From positions 20,501,829-20,565,828 of the forward strand of contig OZ023275.1 of assembly GCA_964007475.1 (NCBI GenBank): 64,000 bases of DNA, read 5' to 3'. The notes beneath the pieces are model-generated. The model was given only the letters and a program-made list of their open reading frames with translations, made no database searches and was not told the origin of the DNA. The position numbers and the translations under genes were made by a program. Source of the stretch: Hybos culiciformis. Its lineage: Eukaryota > Arthropoda > Insecta > Diptera > Hybotidae. Positions 27,779 through 42,700 of this stretch are shown piece after piece (the stretch's first letter is position 1; every line of letters starts with the position of its first letter).

Positions 27779-30700
27779 GCAATCTAATGTTTTATGATTA
27801 AGCCTCTGATTGTAATAAATGTTTTGCAATTTCAAATATAAATACACCTATTGCAAAAAAAAACAATTTTTTTTCCCTATATTTAATGCCTAAAATGATC
27901 TAAAATCCGCATAACTGAGCCTAGTGAAAAAAAGTTCCCATAATAAATCCATAGGATAGTTTTTTCCACCTTCCTTTTAATTAAATTACTAATTAGATGT
28001 ACCATGAATTTATTGTAAGTCTTTAAAAAATCAAAAATGATGTTCAACTATATACTACTACTTACGTTTATGATTCTTACTTACGTTTATGAAGGACTGA
28101 AATAAGTTAAAGTTTGTAATGGTAGGAGGAAAAAATTTTGAGCAAAAAATATGAAAATTGAGCACTACTTTTAATTTACACACAACTGTATAAGAATTTA
28201 AAGCAATCTCTGGTGGAACCGGATTCTTGTAATCCAACATTATTATTAGAATTTTCCTACATAGATCCATTAATAAACATTGTCATTAATATATTAGCAA
28301 AAAAAATTGTGGCACTATACTCCCAGAAAAACACAATTATATTGCACCACTACTAATTTTGTTCAAAATTAAAATAGATACATAACATAAAATTCTTTAC
28401 TATGAAACTAGATTCATATGAATAGTGCAAATATATTTTTATGAACATAATATGTAAACCGTTTATAATTTTTTACAATCTTTATACGAGGCATTATTGT
28501 TATCTTATAGTAAAAATAATAATATCAATAAAATTATTATTTTTTTGATACACATGATATTACTTTAAATAAAAATAAAAAAAATAAAATTTGTTCCAAC
28601 GCAAAATAACATAAGTCCATAAGAAGAATTAATGCGCGCCAATTTATAACGTACTTATGCAAATGTACCAGAAAATTTTCCGCGTTCAAACAATACGGCT
28701 TATATTCTGTTCGTAAACACTATAAAAGTTTATTTTATGTCATAAAAAAATATGAATGCGAATTATTCAGAAAGTTAAATTAAAACGGTTCCGTTGAAAA
28801 AATCAATTCTAAATGGCGAATCCTGGAATTAGGTTACATAGGTATACCTTATAATATTGATTATATAAGCAATTTTAAAGTTTTTTTTTGTTTGTTAATG
28901 CAAAAATAGAATAAAATGAATAGATATTTTATAATTTATGTAAGAAATAGGTATGTACATATACATAATATTCATCAATAAAATTTGGATGAATAATATG
29001 TACCTATATAATGGATAATATCGAATCGCAACAACTTTGATCCACTCTCACCTCACCTTTCATGGCAGAGTACAGATCAACAAGAGAGTGAGTGTAGGAC
29101 GAACGACAAAGAAAATTTACCGATACTTTGTAACGACAAATATCGACCGCGCTATTGTGATGTTACTGGATCTTTAAAGAATAATTTAGTAATAGAATTA
29201 TCGATCTCTCACTTATTCCAGTCATAAGTAGAGGGCGAGAATATATCAGTTTTGTTGAACTAAATAAAACAGCCAGATTCAGTTTAGAAAAGATTATAAT
29301 TATTTGATGTTATTCGTTTGAAGTTCAAGAATACAATAGATAAAATAAAATAGGAACAAACAATTAAAGCATAAAAAAATAAATGTACGTTAAATTCAAA
29401 AGTATTAAAAATGAAACAAGAATAAAACAAACATGAAACATCAGATGATTACATTAAAGTTGCCAATACCAACACACCTCCTCAACTTTGATGATATAAT
29501 TAAGATGATTTAAATGATCACTCAAAAACCATACCCAATTCATTAAAACAAAATATGTGCTTCGGTTTAGGTACTGGTTTAGTTAAGGCATCGGCTGGTT
29601 GTTTGTTAGTTTCCAAGTACCTAAGCTCAATTAAGCCTTCATTAACAGCTTCTCTGATAAAATGATATTTGCAGTCAAAGTGTTTTGTTCTTGAATGACG
29701 ACCACCGGAAGTTACAATATGAGCAGCACTTTGACTATCAGAATGTACAATAATTGGTGCCTTGCATTCAAAACCCAATTCAGCCATCAGTCGACTTAAA
29801 TAATAAATTTCTTTGGCTGACTCAGTTAAGGAGACATATTCTGCTTCTGCACTTGAAGTGGCAACTACATGTTGTTTACGCGATTCCCATGACACAAGAC
29901 TATTCGCATATTTAAACCCGTAACCAGTTTGGGATTTTCTGTCGTTGACATCTTCGGCCCAACTAGCATCAGCAAAGACTTCAGGTGGTTTACCTGTTTT
30001 AATGTAAACAAGTTTTGCATTTTTTGTTGTGTTTAAATATTTTAAAACATAATAAGCAGTGTTTAAATGCTGTTTTTTCGGATCTTGAGAAAATTGAGCC
30101 AACATGCTGATAGAACAGGAAATATCTGGTCGACTAAAAACTGAAAGATGCATCAATGATCCTATCAATTCTTGATAATATCTTTTTTCTACGCAACCTT
30201 GTTCAGCAATGCCTATTGGCACCTTTTGTAATTTTAATTTTGCCTGCATAGGAATGTGTGTTGGTTTACACTTACTAAAATTGTATTTTTCTACCAAATT
30301 ACTTATGTATTGCTTTTGACAAATCGATAAATTATTTTCATCTCTGGTTATTTCCAGACCGATACACAATTTTGGTTCTCCTAAATATTTTATTTCAAAT
30401 GCTTGATGTAATTGTGTTTTTATATGAGAAATATCTTCATTGCTGGCAATGACCAAATCATCCACATAAACTGCAATAATTGTAATATCTAAGTTTGATT
30501 TTTTAAAATAAATACATGGGTCATAATTGGATCTTTCAAATTCTATCTCTTTTAATTTTTCATCCAATTTTCTATTCCATTCCCTTCCAGCTTGTTTTAA
30601 CCCATATATCGCTCTGTGCAATTTGTAAACCTTATGTGCTTCATCTTTAACAAACCCTTCTGGTTGCTGCATAAAAATTTCTTCACTTAATTCGCCATTC

Positions 30701-33700
30701 AAAAAAGCAGCAGTGACATCCATTTGATGGAGTGTCAAATCATGTTCAACAGATAATGCATAAATTAAACGTAGAGAATTTTGACGTACCACTGGTGAAC
30801 TCGTTGCTGTGTAATCAACCCCAAATTTTTGCAAAAAACCCTTAGCAACTAACCGAGCCTTTTTTCGTAGACTATTATTTTCTGGATTATGTTTAGTTTT
30901 GAAAACCCATTTGCACCCTATGACTTTTTTTCCTTGTGGTAACTCAACCAAAGTCCAAACATTATTCTTTTCGAGCGATTGTATTTCGTATTCCATTGCC
31001 TCAATCCAACCTTCCGCATCTGTTGAATTAATTGCTTCAGTATATGTAGATGGATCAATTATATTTGTATTATCTAAATTTTCTGCATTATTATTAATTG
31101 ATTGATCAAAATTTTCCAAGTTTTTATACATTTGTTCATTTTTTCCATTTAGTATTTCAGATGTTGTGCTGTCACGATTTATTTTTAATTGATTAACCAG
31201 TTCTGTTTCTGTTTCACCTTCATGATTTATTTCATCGATTACAGAATTATCATTGTCATTTTGGATTTCATTTTCTTTTGGTTGAAAATAGAATTCATAA
31301 AAATGTTCTGTATCATTATCAAAATCTAGTTTTTCTAAATTTTCTTTTTCATCCAAATTTTCGAAAAATTTTACGTCCCGACTCTTAACAATATTTCTTG
31401 TACCTTTTTTCCAAAGCCGATATGCTTTGGATTCTTCAGAGTAGCCTACCAAAACAAATTCTTTACTTCGTGGTTCAAATTTACCCTTGCTTGGTTTTTT
31501 ATCTACTGCACAACATAGGCAACCAATACGTCTAAAATAGTTGATAGATGGTTTAAGATTGGACCACAACTCTTCAGGTGTTTTATCTAAATTTAAAGCT
31601 GTTGGGCACCGATTTCTAATATATGCTGATGTGTTGATTAACTCTGCCCATAAAAATTCTGGTAAACATGATTCGATCATCAAGCAACGAGCCATTTCCA
31701 CTAATGTTCTATTCATACGTTCGGCGACACCGTTTTGCTGTGGGGTATATTCCACTGTCAATTGTCTTTTTATACCGTTGTTATTCAAAAACATCGCAAA
31801 CTCATTGCTAGTAAGCTCTTTAGAATTGTCGCTTCGCAGAATTTTTATTTTTTGACTAGTTTCTAATTCAACTAAATTTTTATAAGTCTTGAAAGCATCT
31901 AAATATTCAGATTTATTTTTCAAAAATCTTACATGAACTTTTCTAGAAAAATCATCGATAAATGTTGCAAAATAAACACTTTTTCCCATTGATTCAACTC
32001 TCATTGGTCCACATAAGTCAGTGTGAACCAACTCTAATAGTTTTTCAGTCTTTTTCTCAAATGTTTTTGGAAAGGGTATTTTTGCCTGTTTACCTTTGGC
32101 ACATACAATACACTCCAAATGTTTGTCATTAAAGTTTGGAAGACCATGTACCATATTATGTCGTCTCAATTTTAATAATGATTCCAAATTTAAGTGTCCA
32201 AAACGCTTATGCCATAATTTTAAATCATCACCCTGTGCTACAGTTGAAAAACTTTCGTGCTCAGATTTATCAAAAACATTTTCGTAATCAATAATATATA
32301 ATCCATTACAATTTTTAGCAATAACTATGTTTTTATCGTTTCTTTTGATAAAGGCCCATTTACCTTTGAAACTGACTTCACACCCATTTTTTGTAGCCTT
32401 ACTGACGGATATTAAATTTCCCCTTAATTCTGGAACGAATAAACATTCTTGAAGATTACAATTTTCTTGTTTACCTTCTACATAGGTGGACATTCGGACA
32501 ATACCAATACCTTTTATTTCTACCATTTTATCGTTTGCCAACTTAACCATACCACAATAACCTTCGTTTAGTTTAATAAATTTATTTTTAGAACAACACA
32601 TATGTGAAGTAGCCCCACTGTCAATGCACCAAAAATTTTTAAAATGAGAACCTTCATTTGATATTTCACATTTTTCATCAAATTCGAAAGCAACAAAATT
32701 TTGGCCAATATCAGCTACATTAACCTTTTCTTCTTTTTCTTGTTCGATTCTAACCCTACAATCTTTTTTCATGTGACCTTTTTTACCACATCGATAACAA
32801 TTAAATTGAAATTTATTTACCTTTTCATATTTTTGGAAACCAGCCCTGAATGCATTATCAGTATTATTTACCGTCAACACCTTTTTTCGATCACTTGCTT
32901 CCAACAACCGAGCGGCTAAATTTTCCATGGATGGTAATTCACTTGCGGCATCAAAAGCAGCCTGTATTTCTTTGTAGCTATCTGATAAACTATCAAGCAA
33001 TAAAACAACTAATAAATGGTCATCAAGTTTCGCTTCCAATTCATTCAACCTACTGACACAAGAATTAAATTGAATCAAATAATCTTCCATTGACTGATCA
33101 GCAACCATTTTCATGTTAACCAGTTTCCTGAATTCTTCAGCTTTTTTCCGGTTACCCTTTCTATCGTAAGTTTTAACCAAAAATTCCCATATTTCATTTG
33201 AACTTTTAAAATTTTTAACCATAGAGACTTGAGCCGGTTCCATTGCAATTATCAATTCACAACGACCATCCATATCACGATTTTTAAACTCCTCTACTTT
33301 ATCAGCTTCTGTTGGGCATTTTTCTATACCACTTACAATTTTTAATAGCCGATTCTTGTGTAATACCGCCTCCATTTGAGGCTTCCACGTGCTATAATTC
33401 TCCCCATTTAAAAGTGGGATTCTTCCCGTAAATGTAGTCATACCTTTTTCTTTTAAAATAACCAACTAAATTACGAACTAATTGTATTCTAATTATCAAT
33501 CAATCAAACAATTAAAATCCTCCAAAGGCTGGGCCCATAACCTGTTGAACTAAATAAAACAGCCAGATTCAGTTTAGAAAAGATTATAATTATTTGATGT
33601 TATTCGTTTGAAGTTCAAGAATACAATAGATAAAATAAAATAGGAACAAACAATTAAAGCATAAAAAAATAAATGTACGTTAAATTCAAAAGTATTAAAA

Positions 33701-36700
33701 ATGAAACAAGAATAAAACAAACATGAAACATCAGATGATTACATTAAAGTTGCCAATACCAACAAGTTTTGATGCTTACGAAAATTTCTCAGTTCCTCTT
33801 ATGCTAAATATCTAGTAGATAAATTTATCTAATCTACGATTGCGTTTTATACTTTTCATATCTAGCGTAACGTCTATTTATCAAACTAAAATTCCATATA
33901 GATTAAGAACTTCAACTTCAACATTCAAAAAGTTACTATAAATAAGGAGTATGTATAGTATATATATAGTATTAAAAGCAGATTTCTATATTTTTTATCA
34001 CAAAAAAATCTATGAACGTCAGTAGTCTTCCAGCATCATAAAAACACTAATGGCATTCATTGATTTTTTCATAAAAAAGTGTAGACAGCTGACTTTTTGT
34101 GGTTTGAGTTTGATTTGTCTTTCTACAGCTTTTTAATGATTCCAATAAGTATAACCTACTCATATACCCGATTAGAGTTTTTTTTTCTTCTATTATTACT
34201 AATGATAATGAATATACAATTTGTTTACTTTTTTTGACTGTATTTTAGCCAATAAAATTAAAATGCATGAATTTTTCTTATATTAATAAACCTCATATAA
34301 CCAAAACTATTCTTGTATTTTCAACTGTATAAATTGACAAAATAAAAATGTTAGAATTCCTTTCAAAGCTCTAAAAATTTTAATATTCAATTAAAAAAAA
34401 TAAAGCAAGACCTACGTAAGTAACACGAATATAGTTAAAAAAAAAAATATATTATAACTAACTATTTGGTATTTTATGAAATTTTCCCAAAAAAAAAAAA
34501 AAAAACAACTAAGTATACCTATGTTTTCATTAAATTAAATTTTAAAGGAATTTCTGACGTGGGAAAAATGTTTTCCTCAAGAAATTCATTGAAATTCACG
34601 TAGACAGATTTTGTCTAAAGGTCGCTATGATTTGTTTTTTTTTTTTTACTTTCCTTAGAAAAAAAATTATACTATCATGGTATAATTTGTTTCAGCAATT
34701 ATTTAACTTTATAATTTTTTTTTTTTTTTATCACAAAAATAATGTTTCACGATTTTATTATATAGGTAATGTACATTTTCACAAAAAACAAAAAAAAACA
34801 TACAAAAAACACAAAACAGACTTTAGGAAAATAAAGAAAAAAATAAAAAAAACTTTGAATTTTCCATCGTTTCTTCTTTTATAAAGTTCGCATATAATCG
34901 TTGTCAGTAATATTATGTTTCAAAATGTCTAGTTAATTTACTGTAACAATAATGTTTCCTAAAACTGTTATAAATCTTGAACATGTTTATGTTTTACACG
35001 ATCTATATTTTCCAGAAATAGAGGTTTGACTTTTTAATCAACGAAAATTATATAAAAATGTTTATCACATCTTAATAATTTTTTTTTTTTTGTTTTGTTT
35101 TTAATTTTTTTTTTTTTTATAAATTTATTCTTTTTTTATTTAGTAGGTATATTTATGATAGTATTGAAATTTTGAAAGCAGCAATTTTTTGGACTCAATC
35201 CTTTTATTTTTTTTACTAAATTTATAAAATATTTATATTATTTTTAAATCTAATTTTTTGAGAAATTAAAGTATATTTAAAAAAAATACTGCCAAGCTTC
35301 AGATAAATATTGCTTTCAGGTTTGTTTCTACTATAAAAGTATAAAAACTAAATATTTGAAACTACAAAAGTCACTAAAATCAACTCTAGTATTTAGTTTT
35401 GTTGTAAGGTGACCTAAAAACGTATAACTTTCTTTTGTGACCTATTCTGCTATTTTCTTTATAACTAATATGGCTTGAAATAAAAAATAATGCGGCTTGA
35501 CTTGAAATTCATTAAACCAATAACTTTTCTCTTTTTTTTTTTCTAAATTTTATATTGAAATCACAAATATTATAATTGTAAAAACAATTTTTCGCGCTTT
35601 TAAGTTTAAGAAAAAGAACTATGATAATTTTCTATGATTATTTTATAATTATATGGTGTAATTAATTATTAACACCAACGCAAACAAGTATTTTTTATTT
35701 TGAATTTTTATTTATCTTCATAATCATGACAATATTTAATATTAATATATTGTACATTCATGTATATGTTTGAATATTACACTAATGATATTTTAGACAC
35801 TTTAATAGTCTAATATGATGAAACAAATCAATTTTTTTTTTTCAAATAATCTCAGGAAATCAAATCCGCGTCATCTATGTGTTATGTATACATAGTACAA
35901 ATCAAGTATATTGATATGCCTCAGTAAATATAGTTGTCAATTTGATGTATATTGTGCAATAATGAATATACTATTCAATTCAATATTAATATACTGGAGC
36001 GTTTTTTGATTAAATTTTGTTTTTGTTGCCTCTTTATTTTATGTTCACTATTATACACAAAATAAATTTCGAAAATTTTATTAGGCGTACCTACCACAAG
36101 AAAAAAAAATTATTTTTAATTCAATACCTCTAATTTCTTTTTATATTTTTTTATTTTTTGACTAAATGCTTTTCTTACTTATAAAAAATAAAAAAAAATT
36201 AATGTTGTTATGAATTTTCGCTAAAATCGTGACAAGTCCTAAGCCTTCCTATGTAATTTTCTCTTTATATCACTATATTGTTATAGAAAAAAAAATGTTT
36301 TTTTATATATTTCAAAAGGCTATTTTAAGTGAATATTATGCGAAATTAAAGGCAGTTCAATATGCATCTTAAAAATTTTTCACTACTTAAGGAAAACTAG
36401 AGAGTTTGTTGAAGTTTCATTATACTAATAATATTAAAATATATACTTACTTAAGTTTTGTAATTATTTACAATTTTTATTTGTAAGATTTTAAGATAGC
36501 ACAAACGTTAACTCTCACTCACTCAATAACAAAATAAAAAGTTTCTTCTAATAATTTGAAACTAGGGTTGAGTGTACAATTATAGATTTGATTTCAGAAC
36601 ACATGATAAAATATAGCGATATCAAGCCAAGTATGCCGAACTGGGGGAACAGATGCGAAAACATGCTTTGGTTTTATATGTTTTTCATTCATCGAATTCC

Positions 36701-39700
36701 ACTTACATTATTGATAGTTCACTTAACAGATCAGTTATTAATGTCTATGTCTGTCAACTGAATTGAAATCATTCGTAAATTTCCAATATGAAGAATTATT
36801 TCACGCCAGAATTTAAAGCGCTTATTCCACAAAAAGGAATATATTCTCTTTTTCGACTGCCTATATTAAAAAATATCATCAAGTCTGTGAATTGAATATG
36901 AAATTTTTTTTTATTTTGAAATACAAATAATTTTCTTTTAGTTTTTAAGAGTAACAAGTTGTAGGTTCTGCTGTTTTTCATCCCAGGATTATAATGTTTC
37001 ATTCTAATTACCTTCACCGTAATATAGATAGAGAATATAAATTTTATGCATTTTATGTACCGGTACCTACATTTTTTAGGTCATTTAACTTTTTTATTTC
37101 GTGTAATTTCCTCACACTATAGCCTAAAGATATATTATATATTTTTTATGACTTTTACATAATTTTTTTCTCCTTTTTATTGACATTTAGTTTAGGCTGA
37201 CTGACCACCGTATATACAAAAAGAAATGTTTTTTTTATTAGTTATATATAATATTAATTTTGTTATTATTATTATTATTATTATTATTTTTAAAAATCCA
37301 TAATGTACCTTTCTTTTCTAACAAAAAGTTGTAAAAAAAAAAAAACTCAGAAATGGTAATGAACATCTTCCTAGTTTTCAAAAGTAAAATACAAAAAAAA
37401 AAATACAATTCGAAAGGTGTGTATTTTTATGGAAAACAAAACAAAAAAAAAAAAAAAACTACCATGAATTTAAAAGATTTATCTTTTAGTTACAGTGGTA
37501 TGCATAGCTTTATAGAGCAATTTGTACAAAATAAAAATTATATAATTTGATTTTTCAGTTTTCCATATTATGGAAAAGAGAAGATTAAGATACAAAAAAA
37601 AAAAAAAACAAAAAAAAAAGAAACAAGTTTAAATATTATTACGACTTTGAATATCAACAAAATAAAATATAGAATTCTTTGGAAACGAAAAAAAAAATAT
37701 TATATTTATATATAAAAATAATATTGAATAATTTAGGTCTAAAAAAATTTTTCAGTGGGCGAAATCACGGTTATATGTGCCCTATGGGACAAAAATTTTT
37801 AAATATAAAATTTTCCTTTTTTTTTTTTTTGTGTAGACAATATAAATAGTTGAATTTCAGTTTCATAAATTCAAACAAAAATTATTTAGATTCTATGATT
37901 TTTCTACACCATTTTTTTTTTGTTTTACTTAAGTAAGTCTCTGCTTGAATTTTTGGGATTTTTTTGAAATTTTCGAACACATATCATATTCTGCATCACA
38001 TCTTATCACATTCTGCATCATATCCAACAGAAAATTTTGTACTTCAATACAATCAGTTACATATTTGTTGGCAACGTAGTTTAACGAACTTAGAAAATAT
38101 TAAAACTCTCATATTTTCTGTATATTTTTTGCTATGTATATATACATAGTTCAAATGGAACTAGTGGATGACGTTAGCAAAAATTGCTATTTATCATAGC
38201 AAAGAAAAATAGCTAATAGTTTCACTTTTTAATATATCCGTTCATATGATTATAGCAATTTTTCTCACAAAAATTTCAGAAACTCATATTGTACAAGAAA
38301 ATATTTTTTATTTCTTAATTTTGTCTAGAAAATTTTGAACAAAAATTATTATTTTCGAGTAGCAAATTTTGCTACAATTCATTTGTTATATATTTTTGGA
38401 CGAGTTATTATGTATTTAATTTTTAGCACATACTATCAGAGAATATTGCAGTTTTAGTTATAACTTTATAGCTGGTTCTTATAGCTAATTTTCCAAGACG
38501 TTTTTTTTTAGTGATCATAAAACAAAATTGATGATTTATCGTTTTGTCAAAAGCTTTTTCTTAAGGTTAATTATCAAATCTAAGCTAAGTATGACAGAGT
38601 GACATTTACGTTCACAAACTATTTATCGGCCTGCAAAAAAAAAATTCAGCTTTTAGCTAAGGTTATTTAAGGACAATGATTCTCCTTTTCAATAATATCA
38701 AATATGGTCTTTTTTGAGTGACATTAGAGTTCATAGTTCATATTGTTTGTCTTCTTTTTAAAGTTGTTTTCTAAATTTTATTTGTTTAAATATATATTCA
38801 TCTCTCACGATCTACAGACGTAGCGATCGTCCATAGGGTCGATGATTTTTATGCAGATATCGTATTTCAAATTTTGTAATAACTACTTAGCAGAATCTAA
38901 ATGCAATGGGAATTTATTTTCAATTCGCATTGTCATAATTTTAATTGAATTTTCAACCAATAAAATTATTTCCAAAAGCAAACCAATTTATGCATATCGC
39001 TCTATAAAAATCATTTTAAAAGTCATTATAATTGATTTTTCCCATTCAAAACTAAATTAATATATATTTTTAATGGATAAAAGGTGTCCCATATGATTTG
39101 TATATTTCTGAAAATAGTCGACAACAAAAATATTGTTAATAATTTAGAAATATAACATTTTAAATACCTTCAAATGAGAAATTAAAATAATCGTAATTTG
39201 CGAAATAAATGTACATATATGTATATATTTTTTTTTTTCAAACATAATGAAAAATCTGCGCAATATATTAAAAAAAAAAAATATTTAGTGGCTGCTTATA
39301 AAAATATAATTTTCACATTCGTTTTTAATTGATCCTTTTAGGCTTTATAAATAAACGAATTAAGCTCGTGCCACTAACAACCACACATTATTTGAAGTGT
39401 GGCATAAATTCTATGTAATTTTCATATTTTATTGAAAATCGATTAAATATTTTCTTAAGTTGTATTTTTTTTTTTTTTGGTTTTATGAGATTTAATTTAT
39501 GCACTTTTGCGTTTTTGTGCGATTTTATTAATGATTAAGAAAATTATAACCTTTTTGTATATATGAAAGAAAAAAAAAATTAAACATATGTTTGGATTCC
39601 CGCCTTTATAACGTTTCTCCCGGGTTCTTATTTTTTTTTTTTTTTTTCTTTTAAAAAATTAATATCTGCGCTTTTGTCCATTCTATATTTATAAAAGTAG

Positions 39701-42700
39701 TAATCATAACTTCGTAATATATTATGTGTATTTAAATTAATTTTTCTTCAAATATTTTCTGGTTACACTTGTAAGCCTTCAAGCTGTTGCTTTTTTTGTT
39801 TTTTTTTTTCTTGTATCGGAGTAGGCAAACAAAAATAAAAACATTGATATTGTATTTAACTGAAAAAAGAAAAAAAAAAACAGGAAAGAATTTATTACCA
39901 TTATTTGAAAAATAAGTTATTTTTCAAATTAAAGTTTTATTTTATATAATTTTTTTTTTTTGTGATTGCAATTACAAACAAAAATATTGAAAAAAAATAC
40001 TCATTAAATCGACTATTTCTTTTGTATAATATTTTTTTAACTAAAACTTAACTAACTAAACATACTTAATTTATACTCTTTACACTTCTATTGTGTCTTA
40101 ATATAGTCTTTGGAAGAAAAAATTGTTCACACTAGTCGAATGACTTATTTTCTACTTACTTTGAGAGCAATACAAACTTTTAGAGTATTTTTTTGGGATT
40201 ATGCATTTTTTTTTTTTTGGTTTAGGAAAAGGAGATCAAAAAAGACAACTTATTGACTCAATTAAGTAAAAGTATAACGGTATTTAATAGAAAAATAATA
40301 TTTAAATAATTTTTATTTGCCGCAGATGTTATGTTAATGTTGTAATTGATTTTTCGTGTATAAATCGTTATAGTTCATTAGTTTGTTCAATTACTTAAAA
40401 ACCATTATTATTGCCATAAATATTGAAAAAATTATCATAATTTAAACAAGATGGGATTTAACACACATTCGTCGTCCTTACAATATTATCAAAAAATATT
40501 CAACTTGGAGTATTTTTGACATTAAACTACAGTGTTACACTTACAAAATTCCAAAAACTTTTCGGTAGAAGAATACAATAAAAGATATTTCATTTAATAT
40601 TCAAATATAGTGGATTATGAATAATAATAAATAATAAATATAATAAATAATAAATAATGGTAATAAATAAAAGTTCGTCTAAGCTTGATTCGTCGGAAAC
40701 AATTCATCTAAAAAAATTCTTCTAAAATGAATAAGTCTAAAACAATTTTTCTAAAACAATTCGTCTAAAATCCGTTTCTAGTTTAGAAGAATTGTTTTTA
40801 GATGAATAGTTTTTAGACTAATTATTTATAGACGAATTATTATAGACGAATATTCTGGATACCATAAATAATACAAAAAAAAAAAAAACAAATAAATATA
40901 GAAAACATAAAATGACATAATACTACTTCCTTGACGAATCGGAACTTTCAAATGTGATTATATAAAATTATGTCGCCATCACCGGTGCACCGCAATACAC
41001 TAATTTTAGATAATTTTTACTTCGAAATACCTACTTTTTATTTTTTAAATTATTTTATCAAATTATCTCTAAATTCAAACTTGTTATTAAATTATCTATC
41101 TCTACAGTCTACACTTTTGTATTGTTTTTAATAATTTTTTTTTTTTTAAATTTTTACATTTTTTTTTTATTATTATTTTACTTAATAATTATTAAAAATG
41201 CAACGGCACGTTTTCATGTTTTTCCCTTCAAAGAATTAATGTTGTTAATGCAAAAAAAAAAAAAAAAAATAAAAATAAAATTATAAATTAAAATTCTAAC
41301 ATTTTTATTTCTATTTTATTTCTTTATATTTATTTTTTTTTAATATATTCTCACGCATACGAGTTTTTTTTTTTTTTTTTTAATTTTTAAACAAAATATA
41401 AAATCTATTTAATGCAATAAAAATTAATTTCCTATAAATAATTATATTTAAAAAGTAATTATAATAATTTCATATGTTTATCTCATTCTCGCCCTTTGTT
41501 TGATATTTCTGTTGTTTAGCTCTGCAGCTCAGTGTTAATAACATGAAGGAAAAAAAAATAAAATAAAATAAAAATTGTTAGGAATTGTTTTTAATATTCG
41601 AAAATTAAGTAAATTACAGACATAAAACACATTATGGAAAGAAACTTTTTTTTTTTTTTTGCTTTATAATATCTGCGATTATTCAAGGTCACAATTGGCA
41701 CGACTTTTTTTTTTATATATATATATAATGTGCGCTTGTTCAATAGAATTATTACTGCCGCCACTCACAAAATGATCGCTTATGTTAAATTTTTTTTAAA
41801 TATATATATATCTACACTACAATACATAACATTATTGAATACATATATTTTGCTCAGCTGTCGTCGGTCGTTTGTTTGTACAATATTGTGCAACAAACAA
41901 GAATAAATTAGCCAACAAACAGTGTATAAGGAAATTTTCTTGATATGCACAAAAAAAAAAAACTGAAAATTATAAAATATGGTCAAAAATATTTTAGCAT
42001 TTTTTTGGGTATTTATTTATTCATTTTTAATTCACCAGGAAATCCTTTACAAACTTTTTATTTTATTACAAACTACATAATATATAGTTAAAATTAAGTA
42101 TGTATTATGAATGAAGTATACCTTATTATATCTAAAAATACTAATTTGGGATCACGATTGATCTTACAAATTGAGCATGAAGTTTAAAAAGAGCTCTATG
42201 TTTTATTGAACATTAATATTATTCACAATATTAAATATTTGTGCAATTTTTTAAGAGTAAGAGAATATTACATCAATTGTCTACTAAATATTTTAATCTA
42301 TCAAGATTTTTAAATGTTGTGATGTACTATGGCAATTAGTTGTTGATCTTACGACATGATTCTAATATTTGCTCCATATCTGGAATCACACAGTTCCGTT
42401 AACATTATGTATATTTTATATAGTTTGAATATAATATCATTCATTACTTTACATCTTTTAATTTATTTTTGACATTTCAATCAACTGTTTCTAAAAAGGT
42501 ATCGTACTTCACCAATCTTATAGTGATCCTTTGATTACTCTAAAAATTTATTGTAAAAAAGACACATTTTCATTGAATTCAAGCATATCCTAATATGTTA
42601 CGAATATGTTACATTGTTTGCATAAGTATAGTTATGTGTGAAAAAAAGAAAATTAAGGTTTTTATTTTTTACACATATTCTTTGAGTATTTTATATTTAA

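Larger units (their letters stand above)
24183..29247. other. Intron 1, middle part
   Basis: AT-rich intron DNA between the hAT-like and copia insertions. It holds a degenerate MITE-like segment at 25559-25770 and an ATT microsatellite at 27692-27778. The last ~200 bases (29036-29247) are noticeably less AT-rich. No gene or RNA is supported. Confidence 0.65.
29253..33764 (-). mobile_element. Complete Ty1/copia LTR retrotransposon, 4512 bp
   Basis: Two 222-bp LTRs (29253-29474 and 33543-33764) with TGTTG/CAACA ends match base for base by eye. AGTTT is duplicated outside both. In the element's own orientation (right to left) come the 5' LTR, a primer-binding site, a 77-base leader, one gag-pol frame (33465-29518), a polypurine tract and the 3' LTR. 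Identical LTRs mean insertion within very recent generations, since LTRs start identical and then drift. It sits in intron 1 in antisense to the host gene, the orientation that interferes least with host splicing and polyadenylation. Every structural part needed for mobility appears intact; activity itself is not shown. Confidence 0.96.

Noticed and set aside
30899..33056. Several + strand frames of 60-104 codons within the copia element
   Set aside because: They lie antisense to the intact gag-pol frame and have no recognisable domain; they are shadows of the real coding strand.
33528..33542. tRNA-like sequence GCTGGGCCCATAACC
   Set aside because: It matches only the anticodon arm of initiator-Met tRNA and abuts an LTR, so it is the retrotransposon primer-binding site, not a tRNA gene.
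34627..34884. 85-codon Phe/Lys-rich frame in intron 1, and many similar frames across the window
   Set aside because: Composition is what AT-rich homopolymer DNA produces (Phe, Ile, Lys, Asn); no domain, conserved motif or splice context.
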